DNA of 64,000 nucleotides from Plasmodiophora brassicae (lineage: Eukaryota; Endomyxa; Phytomyxea; Plasmodiophorida; Plasmodiophoridae), in assembly GCA_039704465.1 (NCBI GenBank), contig JASFAU010000015.1, positions 806,001 to 870,000 on the forward strand, read 5' to 3'. Below, piece by piece: positions 34,068 through 43,649 of the stretch. The translations under genes were made by a program, and so were the position numbers. Within the stretch, counting starts at the first letter, position 1, and the number at the start of each line of letters is the position of its first letter. A model generated the notes under the pieces. That model was not told the DNA's origin and did no database searches. It saw nothing but the letters and a program-made list of their open reading frames with translations.

Positions 34068-34736
34068 CTAGAAGTCGTCGTCCTCGGGCAGCGGGACGGC
34101 TTGTGCGGCCTCGAACTGCTGCTGGTACTCCTGCATGAGGCTCATGTCGACCTGGACGGCGGGCGGCTGCAGGCTGGGCTGCTCGACGAACACCAGGTTC
34201 TGGTTGTTGACCAGCTTCCGGGCCATCCACAGGAACGGCTTCTCGAAGTTGTAGTTCGACTTGGCCGACACGTCGTAGTACTGGATGTTCGGCTTCTTGC
34301 GATGGAACATGATCGCCTTCGGCTTCACCTTCCGGTCCTTGACGTCGACCTTGTTGCCGCACAGCACGATCGGGATGTTCTCGCAGACGCGCGTCAGGTC
34401 GCGATGCCACTGCGGGACGTTCTGGTAGGTGACGCGCGACGTCACGTCGAACATGATGATGGCGGCGTTGCCGTTGATGTAGTACCCGTCGCGAAGGCCG
34501 CCAAACTTCTCCTGCCCGGCCGTATCCCAGACGTTGAAGATGATCGTGCCGAAGTTGGTCGAGAACTTCAACGGGTGCACCTCAACGCCCATCGTCGCGA
34601 TGTACCGGCGCTCGAATTCACCCGTCAGGTGCCGCTTCACGAACGTCGTCTTGCCGACGCCACCGTCGCCGACCAGAATGATCTTGAACTGCACCTCCGG
34701 TTGCCCGGCCGCGTTCGTCGTCGGTTGAACGGACAT
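34068..34736 (-). CDS. RAN: Ran GTPase
   Basis: A 222-residue intronless gene, the normal Ran length. The motifs are GDGGVGKT (P-loop), TMGVEVHPL (switch I), [18 protein letters not shown] (switch II), [12 protein letters not shown] (NKxD with the basic patch) and [20 protein letters not shown]. The acidic C-terminus ends PLPEDDDF. There is no C-terminal prenylation cysteine, as expected of Ran. Ran-GTP/GDP drives nuclear import and export through karyopherins, and spindle assembly. The start is the only ATG upstream of the P-loop with a short Pro/Thr/Ala leader. AATAAA follows the gene. Confidence 0.98.
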   Translation of the reverse strand: MSVQPTTNAAGQPEVQFKIILVGDGGVGKTTFVKRHLTGEFERRYIATMGVEVHPLKFSTNFGTIIFNVWDTAGQEKFGGLRDGYYINGNAAIIMFDVTSRVTYQNVPQWHRDLTRVCENIPIVLCGNKVDVKDRKVKPKAIMFHRKKPNIQYYDVSAKSNYNFEKPFLWMARKLVNNQNLVFVEQPSLQPPAVQVDMSLMQEYQQQFEAAQAVPLPEDDDF

Positions 34737-34992
34737 CCTGCGACGTAGACGACCGTCAGGCGCATGGGGCGGACGCGTTCCCGTTCGCAGCGCGCATACC
34801 TGTGGCTGTTTCGGCGGCGACGACGACCAGGTCGCTGAACGGTGCGGCCGTCAAATGACGACGGAGTCCGTGGCGGAGTCCGCCGACGTCGTTGTCGCAG
34901 AGCACGCCACGCATCACTAATAATCGTTCGCACGCCGGTGGGGATCAGCGCTGGGCCGGGTCGATCCCGTTGCGCGCCCTACAAGCGACCCC

Positions 34993-35204
34993 CAGTTTAG
35001 GGGAATGGAGACCATCGTACAAAATCGAAAGCCCTCCTGGCAGGTATACCATGCCAGAGAAATGACTGGCGTTAGTTTGGCGGGACACGGATACGAGCTG
35101 TGCAGCTTGCTCTACACGAATTCTAACGCCTGCCATTTCTCTGGCATGGTATACCTGCGATGAGGGCTTACTTGTTTGTACGATGGTCTCCATTCCCTAA
35201 ACTG
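34993..35204 (+). repeat. Foldback element with ~82-bp inverted arms
   Basis: Arms 34993-35074 and 35124-35204 are reverse complements with a few mismatches (outer ends cagtttag / ctaaactg; inner blocks include ggtataccatgccagagaaa), around a ~49-bp loop. There is no coding capacity. Consistent with a non-autonomous MITE/foldback transposon. Confidence 0.9.
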
Positions 35205-35917
35205 AGAAGGCTATCTCGTGATGAGGCGCTCAATAGACCGATCATGTACGCGTTTTACGCGCTGGTCGGCAGGGTTGAAAGCGGAAGCGCTGTCGACGCC
35301 CGTGCTGGCAGGACGGAGCGCCATTCCTCGGAGTCTGCTTCGGCGACACACGTGTGTCGCGGAGTCTGCTTCGGCGACACACGTACGAACCTCCTCACGT
35401 GAAACAAGGCAGCGTGCTCAAGGAAGGGTCCCTGGTGCCGATGGTCACTTGGCTTCTCAATGGCCACCAGATGAATCGTTTCAGGCCGGCAACACCAATA
35501 GCGCCGTGTATGAAATATTATCCACTGAGCTCCAACGAGTCGGTATACCATGGTCGTTCATGTACCGGTATTTGTCAATGTAAGGAAGCACCTAACGAGG
35601 CAGTTGACGTTTTGTGCTGGGTCATTTCAAGCGACCAATGGATAACATTTGCCGCGGGTAAACACTTTCCGTGCAGAACCGGCCGATGGACAGCGTTCTC
35701 ATTGTATTCATTGCAGTCATCGCCGCTGCCGTCCTCGGGACAGCCGTGTCGGTCTGGAACCGCTACGCGGATCGCGATAGCTGCGGCGGGAGCTCGATGC
35801 GCGTCGGGGCTCCAGATTGAAGAGCGGCGACTCCAACACGAAGAGCGTTCCACCATGATACAGTGTTCCTGGCTTCAAGGGGTGTCGGGCATCTACCGCA
35901 ACAAACCCTTGACGGAC
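35205..35917 (+). other. Left flank of the pogo-like element; no firm gene
   Basis: Contains a 44-codon plus-strand ORF at 35686-35820 with one strongly hydrophobic helix (VLIVFIAVIAAAVLGTAVSV), too short to trust. It also contains the downstream part of a minus-strand frame that may continue across the transposon insertion (see 38160-38444). Near 35330-35395 a short segment (cggagtctgcttcggcgaca) is tandemly duplicated. Confidence 0.4.
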
Positions 35918-36212
35918 TACCGTATTTTACAAAGAATACGACCCCCCCTAATGTTCTCCGCGGACTTTCCGCTCGCTGTCATTTGGGGGTGGGGGTCTTG
36001 TTAAATGTAATATTTGGCAGATATAAGGTTTTGTACGTCAGAGTTTCGTTCGTTGGATTCCTTGCGGCGAGACGAGTTCGAAACTGCCTTTGTCTCGTTC
36101 TTGGCGTTTATCGTTGGCACGCTGCGTTGGGTGACAGTCGGAAGGGAGGGGTTACCCCAGCGCTGTTGAAGTGAACGGCGCGCAGACGGCGCGCATTTTT
36201 GATTGTAGCTAA

Positions 36213-37571
36213 ATGGGGAAGGACAACGAAGGCGTTGCCCGGCGACGCTGCCTGCACACCGTCAAACAGAAGCGGGCCATTGTCCGTTCCGCCACAGCTC
36301 GTGGCAACATCAAGGCAACGGCACGTGAGTATGACATCAAACCGTGTCAAATTCGTGACTGGCGAAAAAACTTAATGGGTCCGACCGACGAAACGTCGAG
36401 CGACAACAACGACGATGAAGGGATCATTCGGTTCGAACCGTTCAGCACGCGAACGTCTAAGCGAAGGACGCGGTCTCACGGCAGAATGTCGACACTACCG
36501 GCAGACGTGAAGGAGACGATAGAGGAACATGTCAAATACTTGGGCAGTTCTGACCTCAACATCAACGTCAAAGCCGTTCACCGGTTTGTCACATCGTAAG
36601 TTAACCGTTACGGCCAGTTACACATTACTTATTCGTGTGTATCCCAGACGTTGTCCTCAGTATGCCGCGTCCATCACGAACGCGCAGGCGTCCGAGCAGA
36701 AAATACGACGTTATCTGCATCGGAACGCCAAGCTCGTCGAGAGACGGTACACTCGGGTCGCCCAGAATACTCGCTACGACGAGGACGTTGTTCGTGACTA
36801 CCTGTCGTCGGTCAACAACTTCGTCTGGGATCTTGGAATCATAGATCCGCATCTGCTGTTGAACATGGACGAGACCTCCCTACCGTTTGACCAACCGAAG
36901 TCATCGACTCTTGCTCTGAGGGGAGCTCGCACCATTCGATGCAGGACGACCGGTTCAAGCAGCAGTGCAACTGTGTGCTTAACCGTGTCGATGGAGGGGG
37001 ACAAGCTCGGCATGCTCATCATTTTCAGAGGTAGCACTATGAGTTGGCGTCGTTTTTCTTCGATCTCATTCTGATGGCAGGCGTCCCTGGAGGGCGGATC
37101 GAGAAAGAGCTCCGACTGCTCGACGCCCAGAAGGGTGATGGTCACCGCTGTATCGTCCAGCAAAAGAACTGGAACGATGAAAGAGGCATGAGGGCTTACG
37201 TCGACCTGATCATCCGTCCATGGGTGGGTGGAAGACGGATGACCTCACTCCTTCTCCTGGACGACATGTCGGCGCACAAATGCCCGCCGGTAATTGACGC
37301 TCTGGCCCAACACGGCGTTGAGGTTGACATTGTTGAGCCTCGCTACACCGGTCGCGTTCAAGTCCTGGACGTTGGTGTTAACAAGCCCTTCAAGGATCGC
37401 GTCCGATGCCTGTGGGAAAACTGGTTGCACTCCGAAATGCAACGATGCCCGAACGTAGTTCCAAAGGTCACGCGTCCACTCGTTCGCGAGTGGGCTGTTG
37501 CGGCGTGGAACGAGGTCACTGCCGTATCAATTACTAACACGTGGAGCGCGGTCGGGTTCAGGGTCAACTGA
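36213..37571 (+). CDS. Pogo-like DDE transposase (3 exons, intact)
   Basis: Exons 36213-36595, 36648-37030 and 37081-37571; introns 52 and 50 bp (GTAAGT...CAG; GTAGCA...CAG); 418 residues. The joins restore HRFVTS/RCPQY and LIIFRG/VPGGRIEKEL. The N-terminus has a Psq/CENP-B-like helix-turn-helix (VKQKRAIVRSATARGNIKAT, then QIRDWRKNL). The DDE_1 catalytic core shows NMDETSLPFD (first Asp), LLLLDDMSAHKC (second) and VQVLDVGVNKPFKDRVR (third, ~35 residues on), so the triad is DDD as in pogo/Tigger. The enzyme cuts and pastes the element at TA sites. No stop, frameshift or missing catalytic residue is seen, so it may be active. Confidence 0.92.
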
Positions 37572-37638
37572 GCGTATCCCAGAGCGTGCGATGAAACGAG
37601 ACCAATCCTTTGTTGTTATAAACAGCAAATCGCGTTCT

Positions 37639-38037
37639 TTATTCAGTTCGAATGCAGTTTTGCTTGATTACATCGAGGCATAGGCACACGGCCGACCCTC
37701 CACGTCTCTGAGACCGCGCTCTGGTATGACGAAGCTCGCTATCTTTGCCCAGGCTCTCGACCACAAGCATTTTGTCCAGAAGTTCATCCTGACGCCATAA
37801 CATTGATTTTGGCAGGAATGCTACTCTGCAAGAAGGGGTTTCGACTGTATGGACGGCGACCGCCTGCTCCTGGGATACAGGGACCCACTGGCCATTTACC
37901 TGGTCGTGTCGCTGGAGGAGCACCGGCACGAGACGCAGCACGTCGGACGCTTTCACAGAATGTCCACATCCATCAGGATGACGCTCGCAGGAGCGACCAC
38001 TGTCTGTGTAGTTCAGACCAACAATCTCAACACGCAT
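37639..38037 (-). CDS. Second ORF of the pogo-like element, HIRAN-like (tentative)
   Basis: A 132-codon frame, convergent with the transposase and wholly inside the terminal repeats. The start is the ATG at 38037 (MRVEIVGLNYTDSG). The middle reads DVLRLVPVLLQ, then EQAVAVHTVETPSCRVAFLP, then a charged helix with KMLVVESLGKDSE. The order 'VGLNY', 'LRLVP', 'QAVAVHT', 'VAFLPKS' resembles the HIRAN fold (DNA-end-binding domain of HLTF/Rad5), but this is pattern matching by eye. The frame stays open although the longer upstream part of the ORF is only terminal-repeat sequence. An accessory protein of the transposon or a captured host gene are both possible; the role is unknown. Confidence 0.4.
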   Translation of the reverse strand: MRVEIVGLNYTDSGRSCERHPDGCGHSVKASDVLRLVPVLLQRHDQVNGQWVPVSQEQAVAVHTVETPSCRVAFLPKSMLWRQDELLDKMLVVESLGKDSELRHTRARSQRRGGSAVCLCLDVIKQNCIRTE

Positions 38038-38159
38038 TGAGCAGCTATCCTGCAAAATGCCGTAGGTAGGTCCACGGCGACAGCAGCGTCCAATCCGCAT
38101 TACGCATGTTCTGGGGGGGTCGTGTTCAAGGGGGGGGTCGTATTCTTTGTAAAATACGG

Positions 38160-38606
38160 TAGAGACCTTCCTGAGCGCCCATCGTTCGAGGAACTGAAGG
38201 CACAGGCAGCAGATCGGCCACGTTTTGGATGCAGAAGTTTGGCGAGGTCCTTTGTATCCCAACTGTGTCCCGGGGACAGCCTGACTGCGTGCTCCTGGGA
38301 GTAGCCGATTTGTGTAAGAAGCCGCGCATGCAGGGCTTCCGGTTTCCAGTTGCTCTTCATTTTCCGGTTCAGGGCCTGCTCTATACGAGCACTGGCTTTC
38401 GCCGCTTTCCTGGCTTTGGATTTGCCGGCCAGGTCGTCGGACATCCCCCGGGTCTTGGCCTGGTGGCGATGCCTTAAAAGCGCACAAGTGTCCAGCGTGA
38501 CGCAGTGGCCGCCTGGAGCGGGCGACCTCGTTCGTGCGTCGTCTGTGGTGGCTGGACCACGACCTACTGTCAATCGTGCACGGTCAACCTGTCCTCGACC
38601 AAGCAC
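38160..38606 (-). pseudogene. Minus-strand ORF interrupted by the pogo-like insertion
   Basis: From ATG 38606 (or 38444, MSDDLAGKSKARKAAKASAR) the frame runs open to the element's right TA. If the element and one TA are removed, it continues in frame from 35917 to a stop at 35717-35719, adding 67 codons. The visible product is basic and hydrophilic at the N-terminus (RIEQALNRKMKSNWKPEALH) with no recognisable domain. This may be a host gene split by the transposon, or the frame may be open by chance. Confidence 0.3.
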
Positions 38607-38686
38607 CGTCGGAATCGCAAGGGTTGCTACGCGCGAGCTCTCTCATTCGTCCAGGACCACTCGCAGGCGTGAAGATCCAGCACAGC

Positions 38687-38834
38687 TGTTCATGCAGAGT
38701 ACAAGTACTCAGATGATGCTGCTCAGATGCTGCTGCCACCCGGTCACATGATCATGACCGTATAACTCGACCCCGCAGCGGCCCTTGCTGCGACGATCCT
38801 GTCCAAATACATCAATTCGTTATATCACCAGGCG
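38687..38834 (+). repeat. Truncated LTR copy (148 bp)
   Basis: Matches the first ~150 bp of the 197-bp LTR at 506-702 (starts TGTTCATG) and stops at accaggcg, where the inverted full-length copy begins. Confidence 0.85.
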
Positions 38835-39031
38835 TGTGCTAACGCCGCCGCTGCCCACTACGGGGGCGGTCGGTCGCAAGAGTCGGCGCCTGCTGATATA
38901 ACGAACTGATGTATTTGGACAGGATCGTCACAGCAAGGGCCGCTGCGGGGTCGAGTACGGTCATGATCATGTGACCGGGTGGCAGCAGCATCTGGGCAGC
39001 ATCATCTGAGTACTGGTACTCTGGATGAACA
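38835..39031 (-). repeat. Solo LTR, reverse orientation (197 bp)
   Basis: Reverse complement of 506-702: starts TGTGCTAACG and ends GGATGAACA, again 197 bp. It abuts the truncated forward copy, forming a near-palindromic pair. No internal retrotransposon sequence lies between them. Confidence 0.88.
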
Positions 39032-39468
39032 TTGAATTTCGCCGTCTTGCTCATGGGAAGAACGCCTGACGGCGGCGGAGGAGTCAAGCCGACAAAGGCG
39101 TCGATGCGAATGGCCAGGCGTCCCATGCAGTTCGGATTGATGGGAGTGAAGGGTCGCCAAGCCCCAGTACAATACATGGGGATCGCCGAGTCCATGCAGG
39201 ATCCGACACGCGCGCAGTGCCCTGAACGCGTGGGCACATCATCTACGGACGGTGGGTGCTTTGGCGTCGTTAGGCGTCGAAAAGCTGTTCCTGCACGCGT
39301 ATCGGATCCTGCATGGACTCGGCGATCCCCATGTACTGGGCTTGGTGACCCTTCTCTCTCATCAAGCCGAACTGCATGGGACCCCTGGCCATTCGCAACG
39401 ACGCCTTTGTCTGCTTGGCTCCGCCGACGTCAGACGTTCTTCCCATGAGCAAGACGGCGAAATTCAAT
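39031..39468 (+). repeat. Long inverted repeat, ~180-bp arms
   Basis: 39031-39219 and 39291-39468 are diverged reverse complements (for example ttgaatttcgccgtcttgct on the left and agcaagacggcgaaattcaa on the right). Each arm reads MGRT...PMQFGLM...YMGIAESMQDP on its outward strand, but no gene is recognisable. The left arm carries the LTR insertion at its outer edge and the right arm does not. Confidence 0.85.
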
Positions 39469-39533
39469 GCCGCTCTGCCCATTGATCAGATCATCTCTTT
39501 GACGTATCCAGCGCAGCAGACAGGTAGGTAGAC

Positions 39534-40025
39534 TTAGAGCAATGATTGGGACCTTGGCGCGTTGTCGTCGGCGAGGGCGGTCGACATGAGGATCCCGTCG
39601 TCCTCGCTGAAACCGACCGCATGCGACGTGACGCTCAGGCCCACATGATGCCTGGCGACTGTGATCCCTTTGGCAACTGCGTCGACCCTTGCCGACCAGT
39701 ACTCGCCGTACAAGCACGGACACAGTTGGGCTATGCCCCGTGTCCGGTACACCATGGCCAAGTCGACATGGATCTGGCTGATATAGTCCTTCGGCTTCCC
39801 GGGCATATACTTGACGTTCGGCACAGTACGCGGAGGAGCGCTCGAAGAGCGCTCGCCCTCGACCGAACGTGATCTCGCGACACTTGTTCGCATCGTACTC
39901 GACAGGCGGATCGTGTCGTCCTGCGAATCATGTGATGAGTTCGCATCGATGTTCAACCAGCACTGGCAGTTAAATTCTGGGCACGCTCGTTCTTCAGGAA
40001 CGTGTTGCAGTGTGCGCGTCCACAC
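39534..40025 (-). CDS. Hypothetical ORF (163 codons, doubtful)
   Basis: Open minus-strand frame with no domain that I recognise. The block from residue ~70 (NVKYMPGKPKDYISQIHVD) looks protein-like, but nothing supports a start or a function. It may be part of an unrecognised transposable element in this repeat island. Confidence 0.2.
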   Translation of the reverse strand: MWTRTLQHVPEERACPEFNCQCWLNIDANSSHDSQDDTIRLSSTMRTSVARSRSVEGERSSSAPPRTVPNVKYMPGKPKDYISQIHVDLAMVYRTRGIAQLCPCLYGEYWSARVDAVAKGITVARHHVGLSVTSHAVGFSEDDGILMSTALADDNAPRSQSLL

Positions 40026-40350
40026 CTGAACGCGGCCACCTGCTTCGGGCGACGTGACGGGGGCAGCTGCGCGTCCACGTTGACCTTGGTCTCATCCTTG
40101 GACAGGGGGATCAGAGGCCCATGTTGCTGCTCGCTCGCCATCCTGTCGACCCGCTCGCGATCGCTCAGAAGTGCAACTGCGCCAACGTCGTTGTGTGGTG
40201 CGACCCTCCGGTCGCGCCGTGGCGCCAGTGGTTACAGCGACACCCAGTTGAAGCGGTCGCGTCACTTGACACAGGTGTTTGTTGGTGAGCCCAACCCGAG
40301 CAGGCTCATAAATTCGGGCTGCTCCACCACTGATGTAACTGAGTGTCGTG

Positions 40351-40423
40351 AGCCCCGCAGGGGCCCCGCAGGAGCCCCGCAGAAGCAGAAGCCCCGCCGG
40401 AGCCCCGCAGGAGCCTCGCAGGA
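40351..40423 (+). repeat. Degenerate 12-bp tandem repeat
   Basis: About six imperfect copies of agccccgcagga in tandem, just upstream of the putative zincin gene. Confidence 0.85.
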
Positions 40424-40512
40424 CACCCATTTACATAAAAATTCAAGAATTGGTAATAGTCCGCGCGGGTGGTGAATGGTGATGTCAGTCCGTGGCGGAG
40501 CGATTTGAATCG

Positions 40513-41352
40513 ATGGCAGTGGCGATTCGCTCGAGGAGCGGCCCTGTCAGCCGCGCTGACGTGGCTGAGGTCCAAGCTGAAGTTGTGCGACTGATTGAGA
40601 CGGCTGTCAATGGGCCCCAAATGGTTCCTGTTCTGGCAGATCAAGTCGAGTCGTTCGCACATGCGCTCAGATTCAAGGTATACCCGGGTTCAGCCTACGC
40701 CGCGGTCGTTGCGGATCAGTCCTGGCGAACAGACGTTCCGGGTATCGTTAACTGGGCGCGTCGACACAGCATGTTTGGCAAATTTGACATTGCCCGTCGA
40801 GAAATCACGCTCGACCCGGGGATGATCACGGATATGCTTGATGCTGCCAAGGTCGATGTGGGCGTCACTTCCGAACATCTGGATGCATTACGCGTGTTCA
40901 TGATGTTAAAAGGGTTACACGAAATCGGGCACGCCTTGACATCATACTGCCTCCGGATCCTGCGTGCCATCTATGGCAATCGAAGGACTATCCCTAAGCA
41001 CAATGCGCCCGTCAAAGTCGGAACAGTGCGAACAGGGAAGAAGTTGACCGGGGACGCTGGGAATAACCTGGAGGAGTTGCTGAGCGGTGGAATGCGCTTC
41101 ACATACGAACTCTTCGTGCCCCTCGCTGATTTTATTAACCGCATCACGCTGGTTGATGCTCGAGGACGGCAGGGCTATTATGTACCGCAGGGATTTGTGA
41201 ATGACATGCTGGCGCGCCCGGAGGAGTTCTATTCCATCGGCACTGCCTATTTGTGGGACCACACGAATTTGCAAGCAATTCCTGCGCTGACTCTTGCTGA
41301 AGCAGTCGCTCACGAGTCGCATGAAAGCCAGTGGCCAAGAGTGAAATATTGA
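40513..41352 (+). CDS. Putative HExxH zinc metalloprotease-like protein
   Basis: From the ATG at 40513 the frame encodes 279 residues. No named family, but it contains LHEIGHALTSY, the HExxH zinc-binding helix of zincins. About 48 residues on comes GDAGNNLEELLSGG, where the Glu could be the third ligand in a G-(E/D)-x-G-x-x-x-E arrangement. The upstream half is helical, with DIARREITLDPGMI just before. There is no signal peptide or membrane segment, so a cytosolic or spliced product is likely. Codon bias is weaker than in the housekeeping genes. It lies in the repeat island, so it may belong to a mobile or expanded family. It is not certain that the protein is an active peptidase. Confidence 0.55.
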   Translation: MAVAIRSRSGPVSRADVAEVQAEVVRLIETAVNGPQMVPVLADQVESFAHALRFKVYPGSAYAAVVADQSWRTDVPGIVNWARRHSMFGKFDIARREITLDPGMITDMLDAAKVDVGVTSEHLDALRVFMMLKGLHEIGHALTSYCLRILRAIYGNRRTIPKHNAPVKVGTVRTGKKLTGDAGNNLEELLSGGMRFTYELFVPLADFINRITLVDARGRQGYYVPQGFVNDMLARPEEFYSIGTAYLWDHTNLQAIPALTLAEAVAHESHESQWPRVKY

Positions 41353-42764
41353 CTAACTGCTGCCGCAACTCATTCCTCCAATCATCTGCCCGGTCGGCAC
41401 AGCAGCACCGCGTTTCCAACAGCAATCGACGATATACGACTTATGGGACCGTGTCATGTTCTCCTTCCCAGGGTACCCATGCGCTCACTATCGTGTTTGT
41501 CCACGCCATGTTGTAGACCGGACCGCCCAACTAGGCGACGAGAGCAGCTTGGGAGACATTGTCGGGCCCACCGCATATGCCCCTTCGTCCTGGCAGTCAT
41601 CGCGTTGCATTTGACGTCACGCGCTCGAGAAGGTAAGCTCCTATATAAGCGCTTCCGCACCGGTGCCATTTTATCTCATCGGCTTGCTTGTGTACAGCAA
41701 CTGTGAGGTCTAACAGTTCTTATGGGAACAGCGCTGGAACCGTGTCTACCCAGATGGAGCAGGGAGTTCATTTCGATGGCGTTGCATCCGGTAAACTTAC
41801 AACTGTGTGACGACCGAACAAGTTGAGTCAACTGGCGTAATCAAATTCTTAGACAGCACCAATACAGGACTTGGCCACGATGGGAAGGACTTCATGGTGA
41901 ATTAAAGGCGAACAAACTGGTGAACGTACGACACTGTTGTTGTCTCTTGCCAACAATGTCGTCGAACAGTTTCACAGCTCCATCGTACTGTAGAATGATA
42001 TGAAGCGATACTCAGTCGCCTTCGCGAAGAATATAACGCGTCTTCGGACGGAAATATGTGATAAACCAGTGTGTTCGCCTGAAGTCCTTCCCATCGTGGC
42101 CAAGTCCTGTATTGGTGCTGTCTAAGAATTCGATTGCGGCAGTACGAGGGTCGCAGAAGCAAATTACCAGCACCCGCGTGCGCTATCTTCGCCTGATAAT
42201 GCTTGATGCATTGGTGGTACCTACACCATATCGCATTCGGTGGCAGCTGCCCTAAAATGCTAGAGCATCGTCGGCGATCGTAACCGATCCGCTTCGTCTC
42301 ACCCTGAAGTAGTCCAGCGTCTGCACGACGTCATCTCTGTTTTCAGCAGAGGGCACAGCCATCGCGCCTACCACATACGACTTGCCTATTACCCATTGCG
42401 GCCACGCAAAGATACTGATCACAGCATGACAAACGCACCAACGCAATCGATAACGGTGACCGGAAGGAACACAAAGTCGTACGCGTTCATCTTCGCACCT
42501 CCGTCGCTTTATACAACGTCGTTGTACACAGACACGAACTGACGCCCTTCAGCGCACGCTAATCGACATCGATGTCGATTTCGAAGAAACCCCCGTGTCC
42601 TTCCAAGCTTCGCCGCATTTTGACAAGGGAATTCATGGCATCACGATCGCGGCTGAACGCCTGCAAGCAGTTTCCCCTTCCGCAGGAGACGGTGCAGTAA
42701 CGGCTTCTGAATTCTGCAGTCAGGGAATTGGTCGGACAGCATGTGTGTGACCTGTAACATAGTA
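41353..42764 (+). other. No gene recognised; contains an inverted-repeat element
   Basis: AT-richer sequence with only short ORFs. The notable structure is the inverted repeat 41836-42139. A ~35-bp word around tgtagaccggaccgcccaac at about 41513 also occurs at about 2335, so some dispersed repeat is present. Confidence 0.5.
41836..42139 (+). repeat. Inverted repeat with ~80-bp arms
   Basis: 41836-41924 and 42062-42139 are reverse complements with small indels (left gacagcaccaatacaggact, right agtcctgtattggtgctgtc). The ~137-bp loop holds a smaller nested hairpin. MITE-like. Confidence 0.88.
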
Positions 42765-43360
42765 TTAGACGAGAAGGAACTCGTAATCTCCATTTACCTT
42801 TGGAAACGGAAGGGAATCCTTCCCCAGGTTCACTATGTAGGACAACTGTTCGGGCGTCAAATCCCGTTGGTAATTCACAATTATTGCTGTCGCCGCAGGA
42901 GATGGAATCTCCACAAGGTGGTTGTGTAACAGACAAAATCTGTCCCCCTTGATGGCGTATGTCCGTCGTCCAACATCATACGTGAACGGTATGTTCAACG
43001 TACATGACGACTTCACTGTTCGATCCGCCTTTTGCGACTTTGTCTTGAAGTTACAGTATCCGTCACCTGACGACGGTTATGAGTAGGAAGCAGCGAATCA
43101 GTTAAGGAACTAAACAACCAACCACGTGCCCAGGCTCCTTCGTGTCCGAAAAGCTCTACAGATCGGGATGCCTTGGCGAACGTCTTGAACTTCATGATGA
43201 TCTGTGCGAGAATGTCAATATACGTGTACTTGAATTCACGATTGGATAGACCTACACGGCACCCAGTCCTCTTGGCGAACCCTTCGATGAAGTTCTTCAG
43301 TTCGAGTTGGGTCTCGAACTCCATCCCCGGAGCAGGGACGCCACAGACAGCATCTTGACC
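42765..43360 (-). pseudogene. MULE/FAR1-like transposase N-terminal fragment
   Basis: Two minus-strand blocks belong together. Near 43235-43325: GMEFETQLELKNFIEGFAKR, then TGCRVGLSNREF, the start of a FAR1/MULE DNA-binding region. At 42765-43016: SSCTLNIPFTYDV and FCLLHNHLVEI, the Cys...HNH part of a FLYWCH/WRKY-GCM1-type zinc finger, ending LTPEQLSYIVNLG. An intron or frame break separates the two. The catalytic domain is missing, so this is a truncated element or a domesticated fragment. Confidence 0.45.
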
Positions 43361-43649
43361 GGTGTCGCCGTCATCAACGCCAACCTCAATCCCCGGGCGA
43401 TCCGGAAACGCTTGGGCGGCCTCGTCAATGCTCGCCATCTCGAGCTCAGCCAGATCAATCGCAACTGCCCACACACAGCGCAGAAATGCGCAGCGCTGGT
43501 CACGGACAGCGAACGCGGGCACCCGCAGTCCCGCAGGCCGAATGCGGGCAGCAGAAGCCCGCGGGGGACGAATGGCATGTTTCGTCCCCGCGGGATCAAT
43601 CGGGGTGACATCGCGCGGGACGAGAAGCAATTTGCCCGCGGAATGTACG

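Larger units (their letters stand above)
35920..38159 (+). mobile_element. Complete pogo-like DNA transposon (2,240 bp)
   Basis: Matching 29-bp terminal inverted repeats begin CCGTATTTTACAAAGAATAC at both ends (35920-35948 and 38131-38159), each followed inward by a C run. Both ends are flanked by TA (35918-35919 and 38160-38161), the target-site duplication of the Tc1/mariner/pogo superfamily. Inside are a spliced, uninterrupted transposase (36213-37571, +) and a second convergent ORF (37639-38037, -). The right end has an extra inner CACGACCCCCCC-type subrepeat. The identity of the terminal repeats and the intact frame suggest recent insertion. Confidence 0.93.

Noticed and set aside
35686..35820. 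44-residue ORF with one strong membrane helix
   Set aside because: Too short, no homologous features and no context; kept only as a remark on the flank.
40351..40423. CRISPR-like array
   Set aside because: It is a short degenerate 12-bp tandem repeat without unique spacers, in a eukaryotic genome.
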